DNA of 64,000 bases from Brevibacillus panacihumi (lineage in GTDB: Bacteria > Bacillota > Bacilli > Brevibacillales > Brevibacillaceae). The notes below the pieces were generated by a model. It was not told the origin of the DNA, made no database searches, and was given only the letters and a program-made list of their open reading frames with translations. Shown piece by piece: positions 26,576 to 34,759 of this stretch (positions are counted from its first letter, which is position 1; each line of letters begins with the position of its first letter). The position numbers and the translations under genes are program-made. The stretch lies in the NCBI RefSeq assembly GCF_003710985.1, contig NZ_RHHT01000003.1:1-64000 (forward strand), in the 5' to 3' direction.

Positions 26576-26613
26576 AAACCGCTTGGCTGCCTCAAAGCCC
26601 AAGCGGTTTTTCT
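26576..26613. terminator. Bidirectional terminator
   Basis: AAACCGCTTGG/CCAAGCGGTTT with T5 on the plus side; also in position to end the minus-strand L,D-transpeptidase gene. Confidence 0.85.
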
Positions 26614-26614
26614 G

Positions 26615-27313
26615 TTATTCCACCAGTCCAAACTCCCGGTACATCCTCAGTGAAACCACTCCATTCTCCGGCAGTCCGTGGTCGCGTTGAAATTTTTTGA
26701 GGGCAGCCGTGGTACTGGCACGAAATTTTCCATCGCAATCTCCATGGAAATATCCTGCGCTTTTCAAACGAGATTGGATCAGCTGCACATCTCCGCCGAC
26801 GTCCCCTTCAGCCAAATTCCTCGGGTGATGGCTGGGATGTCCCAAAATATGCCCGTAGATCGTTACTTTTGTTCCGACCGGAACCATATCGAACAGTTCG
26901 AGGACATCCCGGTTGTACATGCGGATGCAGCCATGGCTGAGGTGCTGTCCGATGGAGTAGGGCTTGTTGGTTCCGTGTATGCCGTAAATTCCCCACGGAA
27001 CATTTAATCCCAACCATCGCGGACCAAAGGAAGGACCCCAATCCTTCCCTTTGTAGATGATTTTGTATTCCCCGACAGGTGTAGGCGTGGACAGGTTGCC
27101 GACCGCGACCGTATACGTTTTTACCTTTTGACCATGCTTTAGCACGATTAATTGGTGTTTTAAAGGATAAATCTCTATGGAGAAGGTCCCCTGCTCATCG
27201 ACGATCGGCAACGCCGTATCCGCATAAGCGGGTCCCGGACCTATGCCAAATAGCAGCAAAAAAATGGTGGCAGCCCAAAAGGTAAGGAAATGCAGCCTGC
27301 GATATAGATTCAT
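26615..27313 (-). CDS. L,D-transpeptidase (YkuD) with C-terminal peptidoglycan-binding domain
   Basis: A 232-residue exported enzyme that forms 3-3 cross-links or related bonds in peptidoglycan. A signal peptide (residues 1-30, ending PGPAYA) precedes the YkuD domain, with IYGIHGTNKPYSIG and the active-site Cys in HLSHGCIRMYNRDV. The last 60 residues form a PG_binding_1 domain (GGDVQLIQSRLKSAGYFHGD, KKFQRDHGLPENG). ATG 27313 is chosen because the signal peptide starts there; the upstream continuation has no export signal and no ribosome binding site. Confidence 0.93.
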   Translation of the reverse strand: MNLYRRLHFLTFWAATIFLLLFGIGPGPAYADTALPIVDEQGTFSIEIYPLKHQLIVLKHGQKVKTYTVAVGNLSTPTPVGEYKIIYKGKDWGPSFGPRWLGLNVPWGIYGIHGTNKPYSIGQHLSHGCIRMYNRDVLELFDMVPVGTKVTIYGHILGHPSHHPRNLAEGDVGGDVQLIQSRLKSAGYFHGDCDGKFRASTTAALKKFQRDHGLPENGVVSLRMYREFGLVE

Positions 27314-27419
27314 TTTTTCATACCCGCGATCCTCTATTTTTCCTTTAGTGTGCGCTGGTAAGGGCAACTTATTCCTTTTGGCGGCAGCAGGTGAAAACCG
27401 CGGCGAACCCATTGGGAGC

Positions 27420-27779
27420 TTACTTGGAGGGCATGTGGGCAAGAATGTTGACGAGCTTGCCGAATGGATCGCGAACGAAGAATCGTCGAACTCCCCAAGG
27501 TTCGTCGGCTGGTCCGTATTCGATCGGATATCCGGCATTTTTCACGTGTTCGAGGGCAGTATCGACATCATCCACTTCAATGGATAGATCAGGAGTAGGT
27601 GTATCAGACCCTCCTTGTGAAGCGAAGCTGATCTGGACATCCATCTTTTCGTTCGTGCCGTAGGTAGCAATCCAGCCGTGATCCATGAGGAGCTGCATGC
27701 CAAGCACATCCTGATAAAAATGTTTTGCTGCATCGATTTTATGTGTCTCGATATTGGCGACGATTCGTTTGACTTTCAT
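27420..27779 (-). CDS. VOC-family (glyoxalase-like) protein
   Basis: A 119-residue vicinal-oxygen-chelate domain protein with two beta-alpha-beta-beta-beta units, e.g. AAKHFYQDVLGMQLLMDHGW and the C-terminal WGVRRFFVRDPFGKLVNI. A glyoxalase or antibiotic-resistance-type role is possible; the metal ligands are not fully conserved, so activity is open. GGAGG precedes ATG 27779. It is monocistronic. Confidence 0.85.
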   Translation of the reverse strand: MKVKRIVANIETHKIDAAKHFYQDVLGMQLLMDHGWIATYGTNEKMDVQISFASQGGSDTPTPDLSIEVDDVDTALEHVKNAGYPIEYGPADEPWGVRRFFVRDPFGKLVNILAHMPSK

Positions 27780-27841
27780 GGAAATCCTCCATTTATTGGG
27801 ATTTCGCTCCATTATATGGTTGCTTTCTTCAGGCGTCAATA

Positions 27842-27867
27842 ATAAGCCCTCCGGAAGAGGGCTTATC
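27842..27867. terminator. Terminator of the MBL gene
   Basis: ATAAGCCCTC/GAGGGCTTAT hairpin with GGAA loop. T-rich sequence lies on the plus side; on the minus side, the direction of the MBL gene, the T run is weak. Confidence 0.55.
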
Positions 27868-27891
27868 CTTTTTAGCTTCTGGCTACATCTT

Positions 27892-28728
27892 TTACGATTG
27901 AACCGGGCTGTATTTGCCGTAATCGGGAACGGCGACCTCATCAAAATGCTCGGTAAGCCAACGAAGGCCTGAAGAGAGCTGCTCGCCAGACAGAGGGGGC
28001 CCATGGCCAGTCACGGCAACAGAGGGGTGCAAGGCTTCCAGTTTGCGTACCGACTCTCGCGCCGCCTGCCAATCAGTCGTCAAGTATCTCGGTGGACCAT
28101 TGATCTCCTGGGCCTGCAGGAGAACATTGAACAGGGAATCCTGCTTAACGTTGATAAACGCGTCTCCGGCGATGAGGGTACGGTCGGAGTCTCGGAAAAA
28201 CGAGACATGTCCGGGGGAATGTCCCGGAGTATGGATCCAGCGCCATCCGGGCAAGGCCGGAATGCTGCCGTCTGAGGGCAATGTTTTCACACGATCCCCT
28301 AGATCGATCGCTTCATTCGGGAACATGCGGGACATTTTGGCGACGAGGCCACCTTCTACAGTGGGGTCGGGTTCGGGATAAGGGGATCTACCCGTCAAGT
28401 AGGGGAGTTCCCTTTCGTGAGCATAAACCGGTACATCCCAGTGCCGCGACAGCTCGAGGACGGCTCCTACATGGTCAAAATGTCCATGGGTCAAAAGGAT
28501 GGCGGCAGGGGGATGGTCGGCACCGAATCGCTGTTCCGCTTCCGATAAAATAACATCGGCGGATTTCGGCATCCCGGTATCCACGAGGAACCACCCCGTC
28601 CTTTCTCCCGGATTGCCTACAAAACAGACGTTGACGACCTGAATGCAAAAGCAGTAAATGTCGGGCTTGACCTCCTGCCCAACACCGCTGTCGATTGAAG
28701 TGACGGGAATATAATCTTGATGCTCCAT
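27892..28728 (-). CDS. MBL-fold metallo-hydrolase
   Basis: A 278-residue metallo-beta-lactamase-fold hydrolase. The metal motif THGHFDHVG is followed by further ligands in HTPGHSPGHVSFF and LIAGDAF, and a C-terminal His in AVTGHGPPLSG. This is a two-zinc hydrolase of the glyoxalase II/quorum-lactonase type; the substrate cannot be assigned. Start 28728 is chosen because GGAGG is 8 bases upstream; an ATG six codons earlier overlaps that site. Confidence 0.88.
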   Translation of the reverse strand: MEHQDYIPVTSIDSGVGQEVKPDIYCFCIQVVNVCFVGNPGERTGWFLVDTGMPKSADVILSEAEQRFGADHPPAAILLTHGHFDHVGAVLELSRHWDVPVYAHERELPYLTGRSPYPEPDPTVEGGLVAKMSRMFPNEAIDLGDRVKTLPSDGSIPALPGWRWIHTPGHSPGHVSFFRDSDRTLIAGDAFINVKQDSLFNVLLQAQEINGPPRYLTTDWQAARESVRKLEALHPSVAVTGHGPPLSGEQLSSGLRWLTEHFDEVAVPDYGKYSPVQS

Positions 28729-28829
28729 CTGTGTCCTCCAGTCCATTCAAAAATAGGTGGGGTAGCGAGAATACGATCCATGATTTTGGGCAAAAATGAC
28801 AGCTGTACACTGTTCATAACCTTTTTCAA

Positions 28830-28857
28830 CCCTCGCAGCCACGAGGGCTTTTTTTCT
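28830..28857 (+). terminator. Orphan terminator
   Basis: CCCTCG/CGAGGG hairpin followed by seven T on the plus strand. No plus-strand gene lies directly upstream, since the MBL gene runs the other way; it may protect the next gene from readthrough or remain from a lost gene. Confidence 0.7.
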
Positions 28858-28924
28858 GTACGGGACCAACCATAAAATGATAGACTCGAATGATACTACC
28901 ATTTCTCAAAACGTGGAGGATATC

Positions 28925-29680
28925 ATGAGAGCAGCGATACCCTTGGCCGTACTCTTCTTTGTCTTTTTCACGATAGGATGTGTAAAGCAAGGGGCGGATA
29001 TTCAAGAAACAGCGCCTTCTCCAAGTCCCGCAGCAGAGGAGCGGCCTGCACCTGTCCCGGTATATGAGGAAAAAAGCGCGGAGTGGGCAGCCAATCGATT
29101 GCTTGAGATCTCGAACCGCTATTTCGAACGGTTGGAAGCGGCTCAAGCCGCCGGACTCCCTTTTGAAAAATTTCGCATTCAATTGTCCGGCGATATGACA
29201 GACCATTTTATTGCTCAGGAGCAATTGGAGGAATTCTATCAGGTGCGGGTCGGATTGACAGCCTTGTACCTGTTTCACTATGAGCCCGGGGCGCTGGATG
29301 CGCGTACGACCATCCTGGAGCAGAACGCAGAGCGGATCGTGGTGAAAACGATGTGGTTCGCAAATGAATTAAACAGCGGCTATTACGAAATCAGCACGCT
29401 CGTCAATCAAGAGGGAAAATGGCTGCTGGATGAAAGGCAGCGTGAAGAATTGACGGAGCAAGGCTTCCAGCTCTCCATCGAGGAAGCGGCAGTTTACATG
29501 AAGGCCTTTCCGTATTATGAAAAGCCGGTAACCACTGTCGAATATGTCGACACGATCCAATTGGAGGATGCGCCAGGAGAGTATGGGCGATTTTACCAGT
29601 TCATGTGTGAAGGTAGCCCCTACTATATCTCTCCCGTCGATGGTTATGTGTTGCATGAAAAAATGGAAAATGTCCGCTGA
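28925..29680 (+). CDS. Putative lipoprotein, unknown function
   Basis: A 251-residue lipoprotein: basic start, hydrophobic core and lipobox FTIGC with Cys near residue 19, then a Pro/Ser/Ala-rich linker. The mature part (about 50-250) alternates helices and strands and resembles NTF2-like or IseA-type extracytoplasmic domains only weakly. ATG 28925 is 6 bases after GTGGAGG; a longer reading from 28877 would hide the signal peptide. It is monocistronic with a terminator after the stop. Confidence 0.75.
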   Translation: MRAAIPLAVLFFVFFTIGCVKQGADIQETAPSPSPAAEERPAPVPVYEEKSAEWAANRLLEISNRYFERLEAAQAAGLPFEKFRIQLSGDMTDHFIAQEQLEEFYQVRVGLTALYLFHYEPGALDARTTILEQNAERIVVKTMWFANELNSGYYEISTLVNQEGKWLLDERQREELTEQGFQLSIEEAAVYMKAFPYYEKPVTTVEYVDTIQLEDAPGEYGRFYQFMCEGSPYYISPVDGYVLHEKMENVR

Positions 29681-29690
29681 AAGAAACCAA

Positions 29691-29719
29691 AACCAGCCAA
29701 AGCATGGCTGGTTTTTTCG
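29691..29719 (+). terminator. Terminator after the lipoprotein gene
   Basis: AACCAGCC/GGCTGGTT hairpin followed by TTTTTT; it also faces the converging radical SAM gene. Confidence 0.85.
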
Positions 29720-30538
29720 TCAAGGAGCGAAGCCTTTCTGGCTGACAAGCACTTGCCCTGGTGCAAAAACCTCTGTCAGCCTGTCGTACACGAGCCGATA
29801 GGCGGACGGATCATACCAATCAGTCAAGCCCAGCTTCTCATAGAGAGAGGAGATGCCGAGCTTCTTGGTTCTTTTGCCGCCGCTGCCGTCGCCCATGAAA
29901 TAGTCATCGATGCACACCCGGTCGACCACAGCCCGCAGCTTGTGCGCAAAGGCTTCGCTGCTCGGCAGCACCGGAGCAATGGTGGCTTGTGTCGGAATGT
30001 CCGCGGCTGCCAGAAGTTCAAGAGTCTTGAGGCGAGCGGCAATCGGAGGGGCATTTGGCGTGAACGCTCTCTTGATCTCCTCCAGATCCGTCTCTACGGT
30101 CAAACTGACTCGCACACGGTCCCTCATCTCCCGCAGCAGGTCTATGTCGCGGCGAACGAGCGGACTGCGGGTTTGGACGAGTAGAAAATCAGGCGGGTCT
30201 TCTGCCATGACCGCCAATAGGGAGCGTGTCACCTCCTCGGAGTATTCAACGGGCTGATAAGGGTCCGTGCTGGAAGACATAAAAATCGTGACGGGTCCTT
30301 TCGCCTTGGCGCGCGCAAGTTCCTTTCGCAGCAAGGATGCTGCCTCCTGCTTGATGTTGACCCAGGTTCCCCATTCTTTTTTATGAAAAAGCGATACGGG
30401 CATCTGGCGCACATAACAGTAGGAACAGCCAAACGAGCAACCGGTATAAGGATTCAGGGAGTGGGTATAATCGGTCAGAAATCCCGTACCTTTATTCAGA
30501 AGGGACTTCGGGTATGTGGCGAAGCGTTCATAACCCAT
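29720..30538 (-). CDS. SPL-family radical SAM protein
   Basis: A 272-residue protein resembling the spore photoproduct lyase-like radical SAM family. The 4Fe-4S/SAM motif is CSFGCSYC, and the region NPYTGC just before it is the family hallmark. The barrel continues through SSSTDPYQPVE and SLTVETDLEEI. True SplB carries a further conserved Cys near the C-terminus; none is seen here, so DNA photoproduct repair is not assumed. It starts 20 bp after adaA on the same strand and is probably co-transcribed with it, which hints at a DNA-damage link. Confidence 0.85.
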   Translation of the reverse strand: MGYERFATYPKSLLNKGTGFLTDYTHSLNPYTGCSFGCSYCYVRQMPVSLFHKKEWGTWVNIKQEAASLLRKELARAKAKGPVTIFMSSSTDPYQPVEYSEEVTRSLLAVMAEDPPDFLLVQTRSPLVRRDIDLLREMRDRVRVSLTVETDLEEIKRAFTPNAPPIAARLKTLELLAAADIPTQATIAPVLPSSEAFAHKLRAVVDRVCIDDYFMGDGSGGKRTKKLGISSLYEKLGLTDWYDPSAYRLVYDRLTEVFAPGQVLVSQKGFAP

Positions 30539-30557
30539 CTTATTGTCCTCGCTAGCT

Positions 30558-31130
30558 TCAATGATTTGTAGAGACAGCAGGCTGCTCCCGATGGTTTTGA
30601 CGAAACGCGGTAGGAGTTAGCCCGGTGCTTTTGCGAAACAGCGTGATGAAATAAGGGGTGTTGGGGATGCCGACAGAGCGGGCGATTTCGGCGACAGGTG
30701 CATCGGTATGAGCCAAACACGCCATGGCTTTGCTTATTCTCTTCTGCTGGATGTAGGCAACCGGAGTAATTCCAGTGATCCGTTTGAATGTCCGGTGCAG
30801 GTGATACATGCTGCCATGGCACATCTCTGCCAGCTTATCCAGGGTCAGTCTCTCGGAATAGTGGGCATCGATGAAGCGGGTGATCTGCTCAACCCAGTCG
30901 CTGTCCGGCAATAGCTGACCAGTCGGTTTGCAGCGCTTGCAAGGGCGAAAGCCGGATGCCAACGCTTGATTTGCATCTGAAAAGATCCGCACATTTTCGA
31001 TGTTGGGCGGTTTGGATTTGCATGAGGGTTTGCAAAAAATGCGCGTCGTTTTGACAGCGTAAAAAAACTGATTGTCATAGCTGGGATCGTTATGAAGGAT
31101 CGCCTGCCATTTTTCGTTCGTCAATTCCAT
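30558..31130 (-). CDS. adaA: AdaA-type methylphosphotriester-DNA alkyltransferase / AraC regulator
   Basis: A 190-residue two-domain protein. The N-terminal Ada zinc domain has the four cysteines (FCKPSCKSK and RPCKRCKP), one of which accepts methyl groups from DNA phosphotriesters and turns the protein into an activator. The C-terminal part is an AraC-type double helix-turn-helix (LDKLAEMCHGSMYHLHRTF, VAEIARSVGIPNTPYFITLF). There is no O6-methylguanine domain, as in Bacillus AdaA. ATG 31130 follows GAGGTGAGG; the longer frame is rejected. Confidence 0.94.
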   Translation of the reverse strand: MELTNEKWQAILHNDPSYDNQFFYAVKTTRIFCKPSCKSKPPNIENVRIFSDANQALASGFRPCKRCKPTGQLLPDSDWVEQITRFIDAHYSERLTLDKLAEMCHGSMYHLHRTFKRITGITPVAYIQQKRISKAMACLAHTDAPVAEIARSVGIPNTPYFITLFRKSTGLTPTAFRQNHREQPAVSTNH

Positions 31131-31322
31131 CTGCCTCACCTCTACGAACAGTATACCTCGCCGGGCGCCCCACTGTACGGAAGGGGGAATAAAAAAGCAA
31201 GATTGCGAAAAAATCTGTGTTTTTCCATACCTATCGACTCTTTTGAAATCATGTGCTATCATGATACCTTGTTAACGTACTACCACTTTAATAAGATAAA
31301 AAGAGATTTGAGGGGGATATTT

Positions 31323-32144
31323 ATGAAAAAACTGGCAGCACTCTGTCTGATGGTAGGAACCGTATTTTCACTCGTAGTCGGCTGTTCCAGCGCGCCTCCT
31401 GCTTCCGGTGGTTCCGAAGCAAATGCGCCTGCCGAAGCCGGGAAGAGCCAGGAAGCAGCAAAACTGGTGATTGGAATTGATGACAAATTCGCGCCGATGG
31501 GATTCCGCGATGACAACAACGAATTGGTCGGCTTTGATATTGACTACGCCAAAGCGGCTGGAGAGAAAATGGGACGCGAAATCGTCTTCCAGCCTATCGA
31601 TTGGAGCTCCAAGGAGTCCGAGTTGAACAGCGGACGCATCGACTTGATCTGGAATGGATACACGATTACGGATGAACGCAAAGAAAAAGTCTTGTTCACC
31701 AAGCCATACCTGGAAAACGCACAGGTAATCGTGACGTTGGCGAACTCCGATCTGCACAAAATCGACGATCTGGCTGACAAGACAGTGGGTCTGCAAAAGC
31801 TGTCCTCCGCACTGGACGCGCTGAATGCACATCCAATCAAAGACAAGGTCAAAACCATCTCTGAATTCGCTGACAACGTGCTTGCTCTGAATGACCTGAA
31901 AATTGGCCGCGTCGACGCTGTTGTCATTGACAAGGTCGTAGCAGACTATTACATGGCAAAAGATCAAGGCACCTTCAAATTCCTCGAAGATTCGCTTGCG
32001 CCTGAACAGTACGGCATCGGCGTGAAAAAAGGCAATGAAGCGCTGCTGGAAGAATTGCAAAAAGCACTGGACGCGCTGAATGCTGACGGCACTGCCGCGA
32101 AAATCTCGGAAAAATGGTTTGGCGAAGATCGTGTGTTAAAATAA
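31323..32144 (+). CDS. Polar amino-acid ABC transporter, substrate-binding lipoprotein
   Basis: A 273-residue lipoprotein (lipobox LVVGC, Cys near residue 21) with the type 3 solute-binding fold: KLVIGIDDKFAPMGFRDDN, then ELVGFDIDYAKAAGEKMG and NSGRIDLIWNGYTITDERKE. It captures a polar amino acid, perhaps glutamine, cystine or arginine, for the permease and ATPase that follow. ATG 31323 is behind GAGGGGGAT. A hairpin after the stop (32164-32196) probably reduces expression of the downstream membrane and ATPase genes relative to this one. Confidence 0.93.
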   Translation: MKKLAALCLMVGTVFSLVVGCSSAPPASGGSEANAPAEAGKSQEAAKLVIGIDDKFAPMGFRDDNNELVGFDIDYAKAAGEKMGREIVFQPIDWSSKESELNSGRIDLIWNGYTITDERKEKVLFTKPYLENAQVIVTLANSDLHKIDDLADKTVGLQKLSSALDALNAHPIKDKVKTISEFADNVLALNDLKIGRVDAVVIDKVVADYYMAKDQGTFKFLEDSLAPEQYGIGVKKGNEALLEELQKALDALNADGTAAKISEKWFGEDRVLK

Positions 32145-32163
32145 GACAATGAGTACATCGTAA

Positions 32164-32200
32164 GCAAAACCGGATGGTGGGCAAAGCCGGTTTTGCTTTC
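32164..32200 (+). terminator. Intercistronic hairpin in the ABC operon
   Basis: GCAAAACCGG/CCGGTTTTGC, a perfect 10-bp stem followed by TTTC. Likely partial terminator or mRNA stabiliser between binding protein and permease. Confidence 0.65.
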
Positions 32201-32284
32201 GGCTTTTAGAAGAGGGCTCCCGGCTGTCGCGAGAGCTGTCCAGCAGTCAAGCAAGCCCAAGTTTTTGAAATAGGAGATGCGAGG

Positions 32285-32944
32285 ATGAGCATTGATTATC
32301 TGATCAAAATAACCATACCCATGCTGCAAGGGGCGCAGATGACTGTTCTTTTGTTTTTCATCGCGATCATCGCCTCGATTCCCCTGGGCTTTCTGATTAC
32401 GCTGATGGCAAAAAGCAGCAACAAGGGACTGGCTGCAATCGCCCACACCTACATCTATGTGATGCGCGGTACGCCTTTGCTGCTGCAATTGCTGTTCATC
32501 TGTTTTGGCCTGCCGCTGCTGCCTGTCGTCGGGGAGTACCTGGTCATGGATCGCTTCGTCGCTGCCTGCGTCGGGTTTATCCTCAACTACGCGGCTTACT
32601 TCGCAGAGATTTTCCGCGGGGGACTGCTGGCAATCGACAAGGGTCAGTATGAAGCAGCGCAGGTATTGGGCTTTAGCAAATGGCAGACGACCCGCAAGAT
32701 CATTCTGCCTCAGATGTTTCGCGTAGCCCTCCCTGCAGTGGCGAATGAATCGATTACACTCGTGAAGGATACAGCCTTGCTGTACGCCGTAGCGGTGCCG
32801 GAGCTGTTGCACTTCGCCCAGACAGCTGTGAATCGTGACTTTACGATCATGCCTTTCTTTGTGGCGGGGGTCATCTACTTGCTGATGACGCTATTGTTGA
32901 CGCTCTTCTTTAAGTGGCTGGAGAGAAGATCCAAATTCGAATAG
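32285..32944 (+). CDS. Polar amino-acid ABC transporter, permease
   Basis: A 219-residue inner membrane permease of the His/Glu/Gln family with five or so helices. The family start [27 protein letters not shown] and the ATPase-contact EAA loop ([20 protein letters not shown]) are present. The gene follows the binding protein and ends 14 bp before the ATPase gene. A single permease gene implies a homodimer. Confidence 0.94.
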   Translation: MSIDYLIKITIPMLQGAQMTVLLFFIAIIASIPLGFLITLMAKSSNKGLAAIAHTYIYVMRGTPLLLQLLFICFGLPLLPVVGEYLVMDRFVAACVGFILNYAAYFAEIFRGGLLAIDKGQYEAAQVLGFSKWQTTRKIILPQMFRVALPAVANESITLVKDTALLYAVAVPELLHFAQTAVNRDFTIMPFFVAGVIYLLMTLLLTLFFKWLERRSKFE

Positions 32945-32958
32945 AGGGAATGGCAAAT

Positions 32959-33705
32959 ATGGCGATCATGCGTGTTTCAAATCTGAAAAAGTCCTATGGC
33001 AATCTGGAAGTTTTGAAAAAAGTGACCTTTGAGATCGAGAAAAACGATGTGGTTGCGGTCATTGGCCCCTCTGGCTCGGGTAAAAGCACCATGCTGCGCA
33101 GTCTTGTTCACCTGGAGCAGATCGACGCAGGGAGCATCCAAATCGGAGACGAGTATCTGGTGAAGGACGGCAAGTATGCCAGCGTGCAGGAGATCAAACA
33201 GATTACAGCCCGGATGGGAATGGTGTTTCAGCACTTCAATCTCTTTCCTCATCTCACAGTAAAAGAAAATCTCGAATTGGCGCCGCGGATCGTCAAAGGA
33301 GAAGCGGAAGCCGAGGTAGACAAAAGAAGCAAAGAGCTTTTGGCGAAAGTCGGGTTGTCGGACAAAGCAGACGCGTATCCGTCCAAGCTGTCCGGCGGTC
33401 AAAAACAGCGTGTGGCGATCGCGCGTGCCCTGATGATGAAGCCGGACATCCTGCTGTTTGACGAGCCTACCTCCGCTCTCGATCCGGAATTGACCGGCGA
33501 GGTGCTGCAGGTAATCAAGCAATTGGCGGAGGAGCATATGACCATGATCGTGGTTACGCACGAGATGGGATTTGCTCGTGAGGTCGCCAATCAGGTGATG
33601 TTTATGGACAATGGAGAGTTCATTGAGTCTGGCGAACCAGAGTCCTTTTTCCGCAACCCGCAATCGGATCGGGCTAAGGCGTTCCTGCAACGCGTCTTGA
33701 CTTGA
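32959..33705 (+). CDS. Polar amino-acid ABC transporter, ATP-binding protein
   Basis: A 248-residue ATPase of the GlnQ/HisP family: Walker [11 protein letters not shown]-loop [12 protein letters not shown], signature LSGGQKQR, Walker [15 protein letters not shown], switch His in [10 protein letters not shown] 32959 gives a 9-base gap to GAGGGA; the earlier ATG at 32950 would touch that site. It completes the three-gene transporter; a terminator follows. Confidence 0.94.
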   Translation: MAIMRVSNLKKSYGNLEVLKKVTFEIEKNDVVAVIGPSGSGKSTMLRSLVHLEQIDAGSIQIGDEYLVKDGKYASVQEIKQITARMGMVFQHFNLFPHLTVKENLELAPRIVKGEAEAEVDKRSKELLAKVGLSDKADAYPSKLSGGQKQRVAIARALMMKPDILLFDEPTSALDPELTGEVLQVIKQLAEEHMTMIVVTHEMGFAREVANQVMFMDNGEFIESGEPESFFRNPQSDRAKAFLQRVLT

Positions 33706-33720
33706 ATGCATGTTGTATGA

Positions 33721-33770
33721 AAAAAAGCAACCAACTTCTGCTGCTGCAGCCGAGGTTGGTTGCTTTTTTA
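33721..33770. terminator. Bidirectional terminator
   Basis: AAAAAAGCAACCAAC/GTTGGTTGCTTTTTT; ends the ABC operon and the converging PheC-like gene. Confidence 0.85.
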
Positions 33771-33812
33771 GACCCGTTTGGTTATCCAAACAGAGCCTGT
33801 AAGTTCATTGTT

Positions 33813-34664
33813 TTATTGAATCCATTTATGGAACAGCTCTTCGAATTTTCCTTGCAGCTTCATTTCATCCATCCATACATCCAGGTAGCTTGCGAAAATG
33901 AAATCTCCGCGCGGGATCATATAGGCTTTTTCACTCTTGGTAAAGGGATTGTCTGTCAGAGCCGCATACAGGCGGGAATCTGCCTTGGAGTACACCATAG
34001 CCTCGATCGTATCGGTAATCATGACGTCATAGGTACCGTTTGCGACCAGCCCCGGGATGTCGAGATTGTTTTCGACGACCGTGACCGTTGCGTCGGTCAG
34101 ATGCTCACGCACGAACTTTTCGTTGGTTCCGCCCGGATTTACGCCAATGCGAACGGATGGCTTGTTGATATCCTCGATGCTTTTGTACTTGTCCTTGTCT
34201 GCTGCACGGATCAGCGGCGCTTTTCCGAATTGGATGTAAGGATCGCCCATGTGAGCCGTTTTTTCGCGGTCGGTGTTGCGGGTCACGCCGCCGACGGCAA
34301 TATCAAATTTGTCAGCCAGGAGATCGTTCATCATTGTCGACCATGAGGTTTGCACAAAGCGCACCTCGACACCCAGGCTTTTCGCAAATTCTTTCATGGC
34401 ATCGATATCGTATCCTTCATATTCGTTCGTTTTCGGATTCAAATATGTGAACGGTTTGTAGTCCCCTGTCGTACCCACGAGAATGTACCCCCGCGCGATG
34501 ATGGCGTCCAAACGGGACTCAAACTTTTTGTTTTCCTGTTTTTTGGCGGCTTCTGCAGCCGCAGTCGGAGCTGCTTGGTTCGTTGCGGCAAAAGCTCCTG
34601 TTCCTGTCATCAGCATAGTAGCAGCGAGCGTGCTCGCCATGATGGTTTTTACGTATTTTTTCAT
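33813..34664 (-). CDS. Exported solute-binding-type protein resembling cyclohexadienyl dehydratase (PheC)
   Basis: A 283-residue secreted protein with a Sec signal peptide (cut near GAFA, residue 26) and no lipobox, so it should be released or loosely held. The fold is type 3 solute-binding. The wording RGYILVGTTGDYKPFTYLNP, ADKFDIAVGGVTRNTDREKT and VRIGVNPGGTNEKFV resembles exported cyclohexadienyl/arogenate dehydratases (PheC) more than ordinary amino-acid receptors. It could make phenylpyruvate or phenylalanine outside the membrane, or be a plain binding protein for the neighbouring ABC transporter. The choice is open. Confidence 0.65.
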   Translation of the reverse strand: MKKYVKTIMASTLAATMLMTGTGAFAATNQAAPTAAAEAAKKQENKKFESRLDAIIARGYILVGTTGDYKPFTYLNPKTNEYEGYDIDAMKEFAKSLGVEVRFVQTSWSTMMNDLLADKFDIAVGGVTRNTDREKTAHMGDPYIQFGKAPLIRAADKDKYKSIEDINKPSVRIGVNPGGTNEKFVREHLTDATVTVVENNLDIPGLVANGTYDVMITDTIEAMVYSKADSRLYAALTDNPFTKSEKAYMIPRGDFIFASYLDVWMDEMKLQGKFEELFHKWIQ

Positions 34665-34759
34665 TGGTTTCTCCTCCTGGTTGTAGATAAGAAGTTATTT
34701 CTGACAAACAAACGACTTCATCCCTTGCATCGCATCCCCCCTTTCACAAGGGAATGGTC

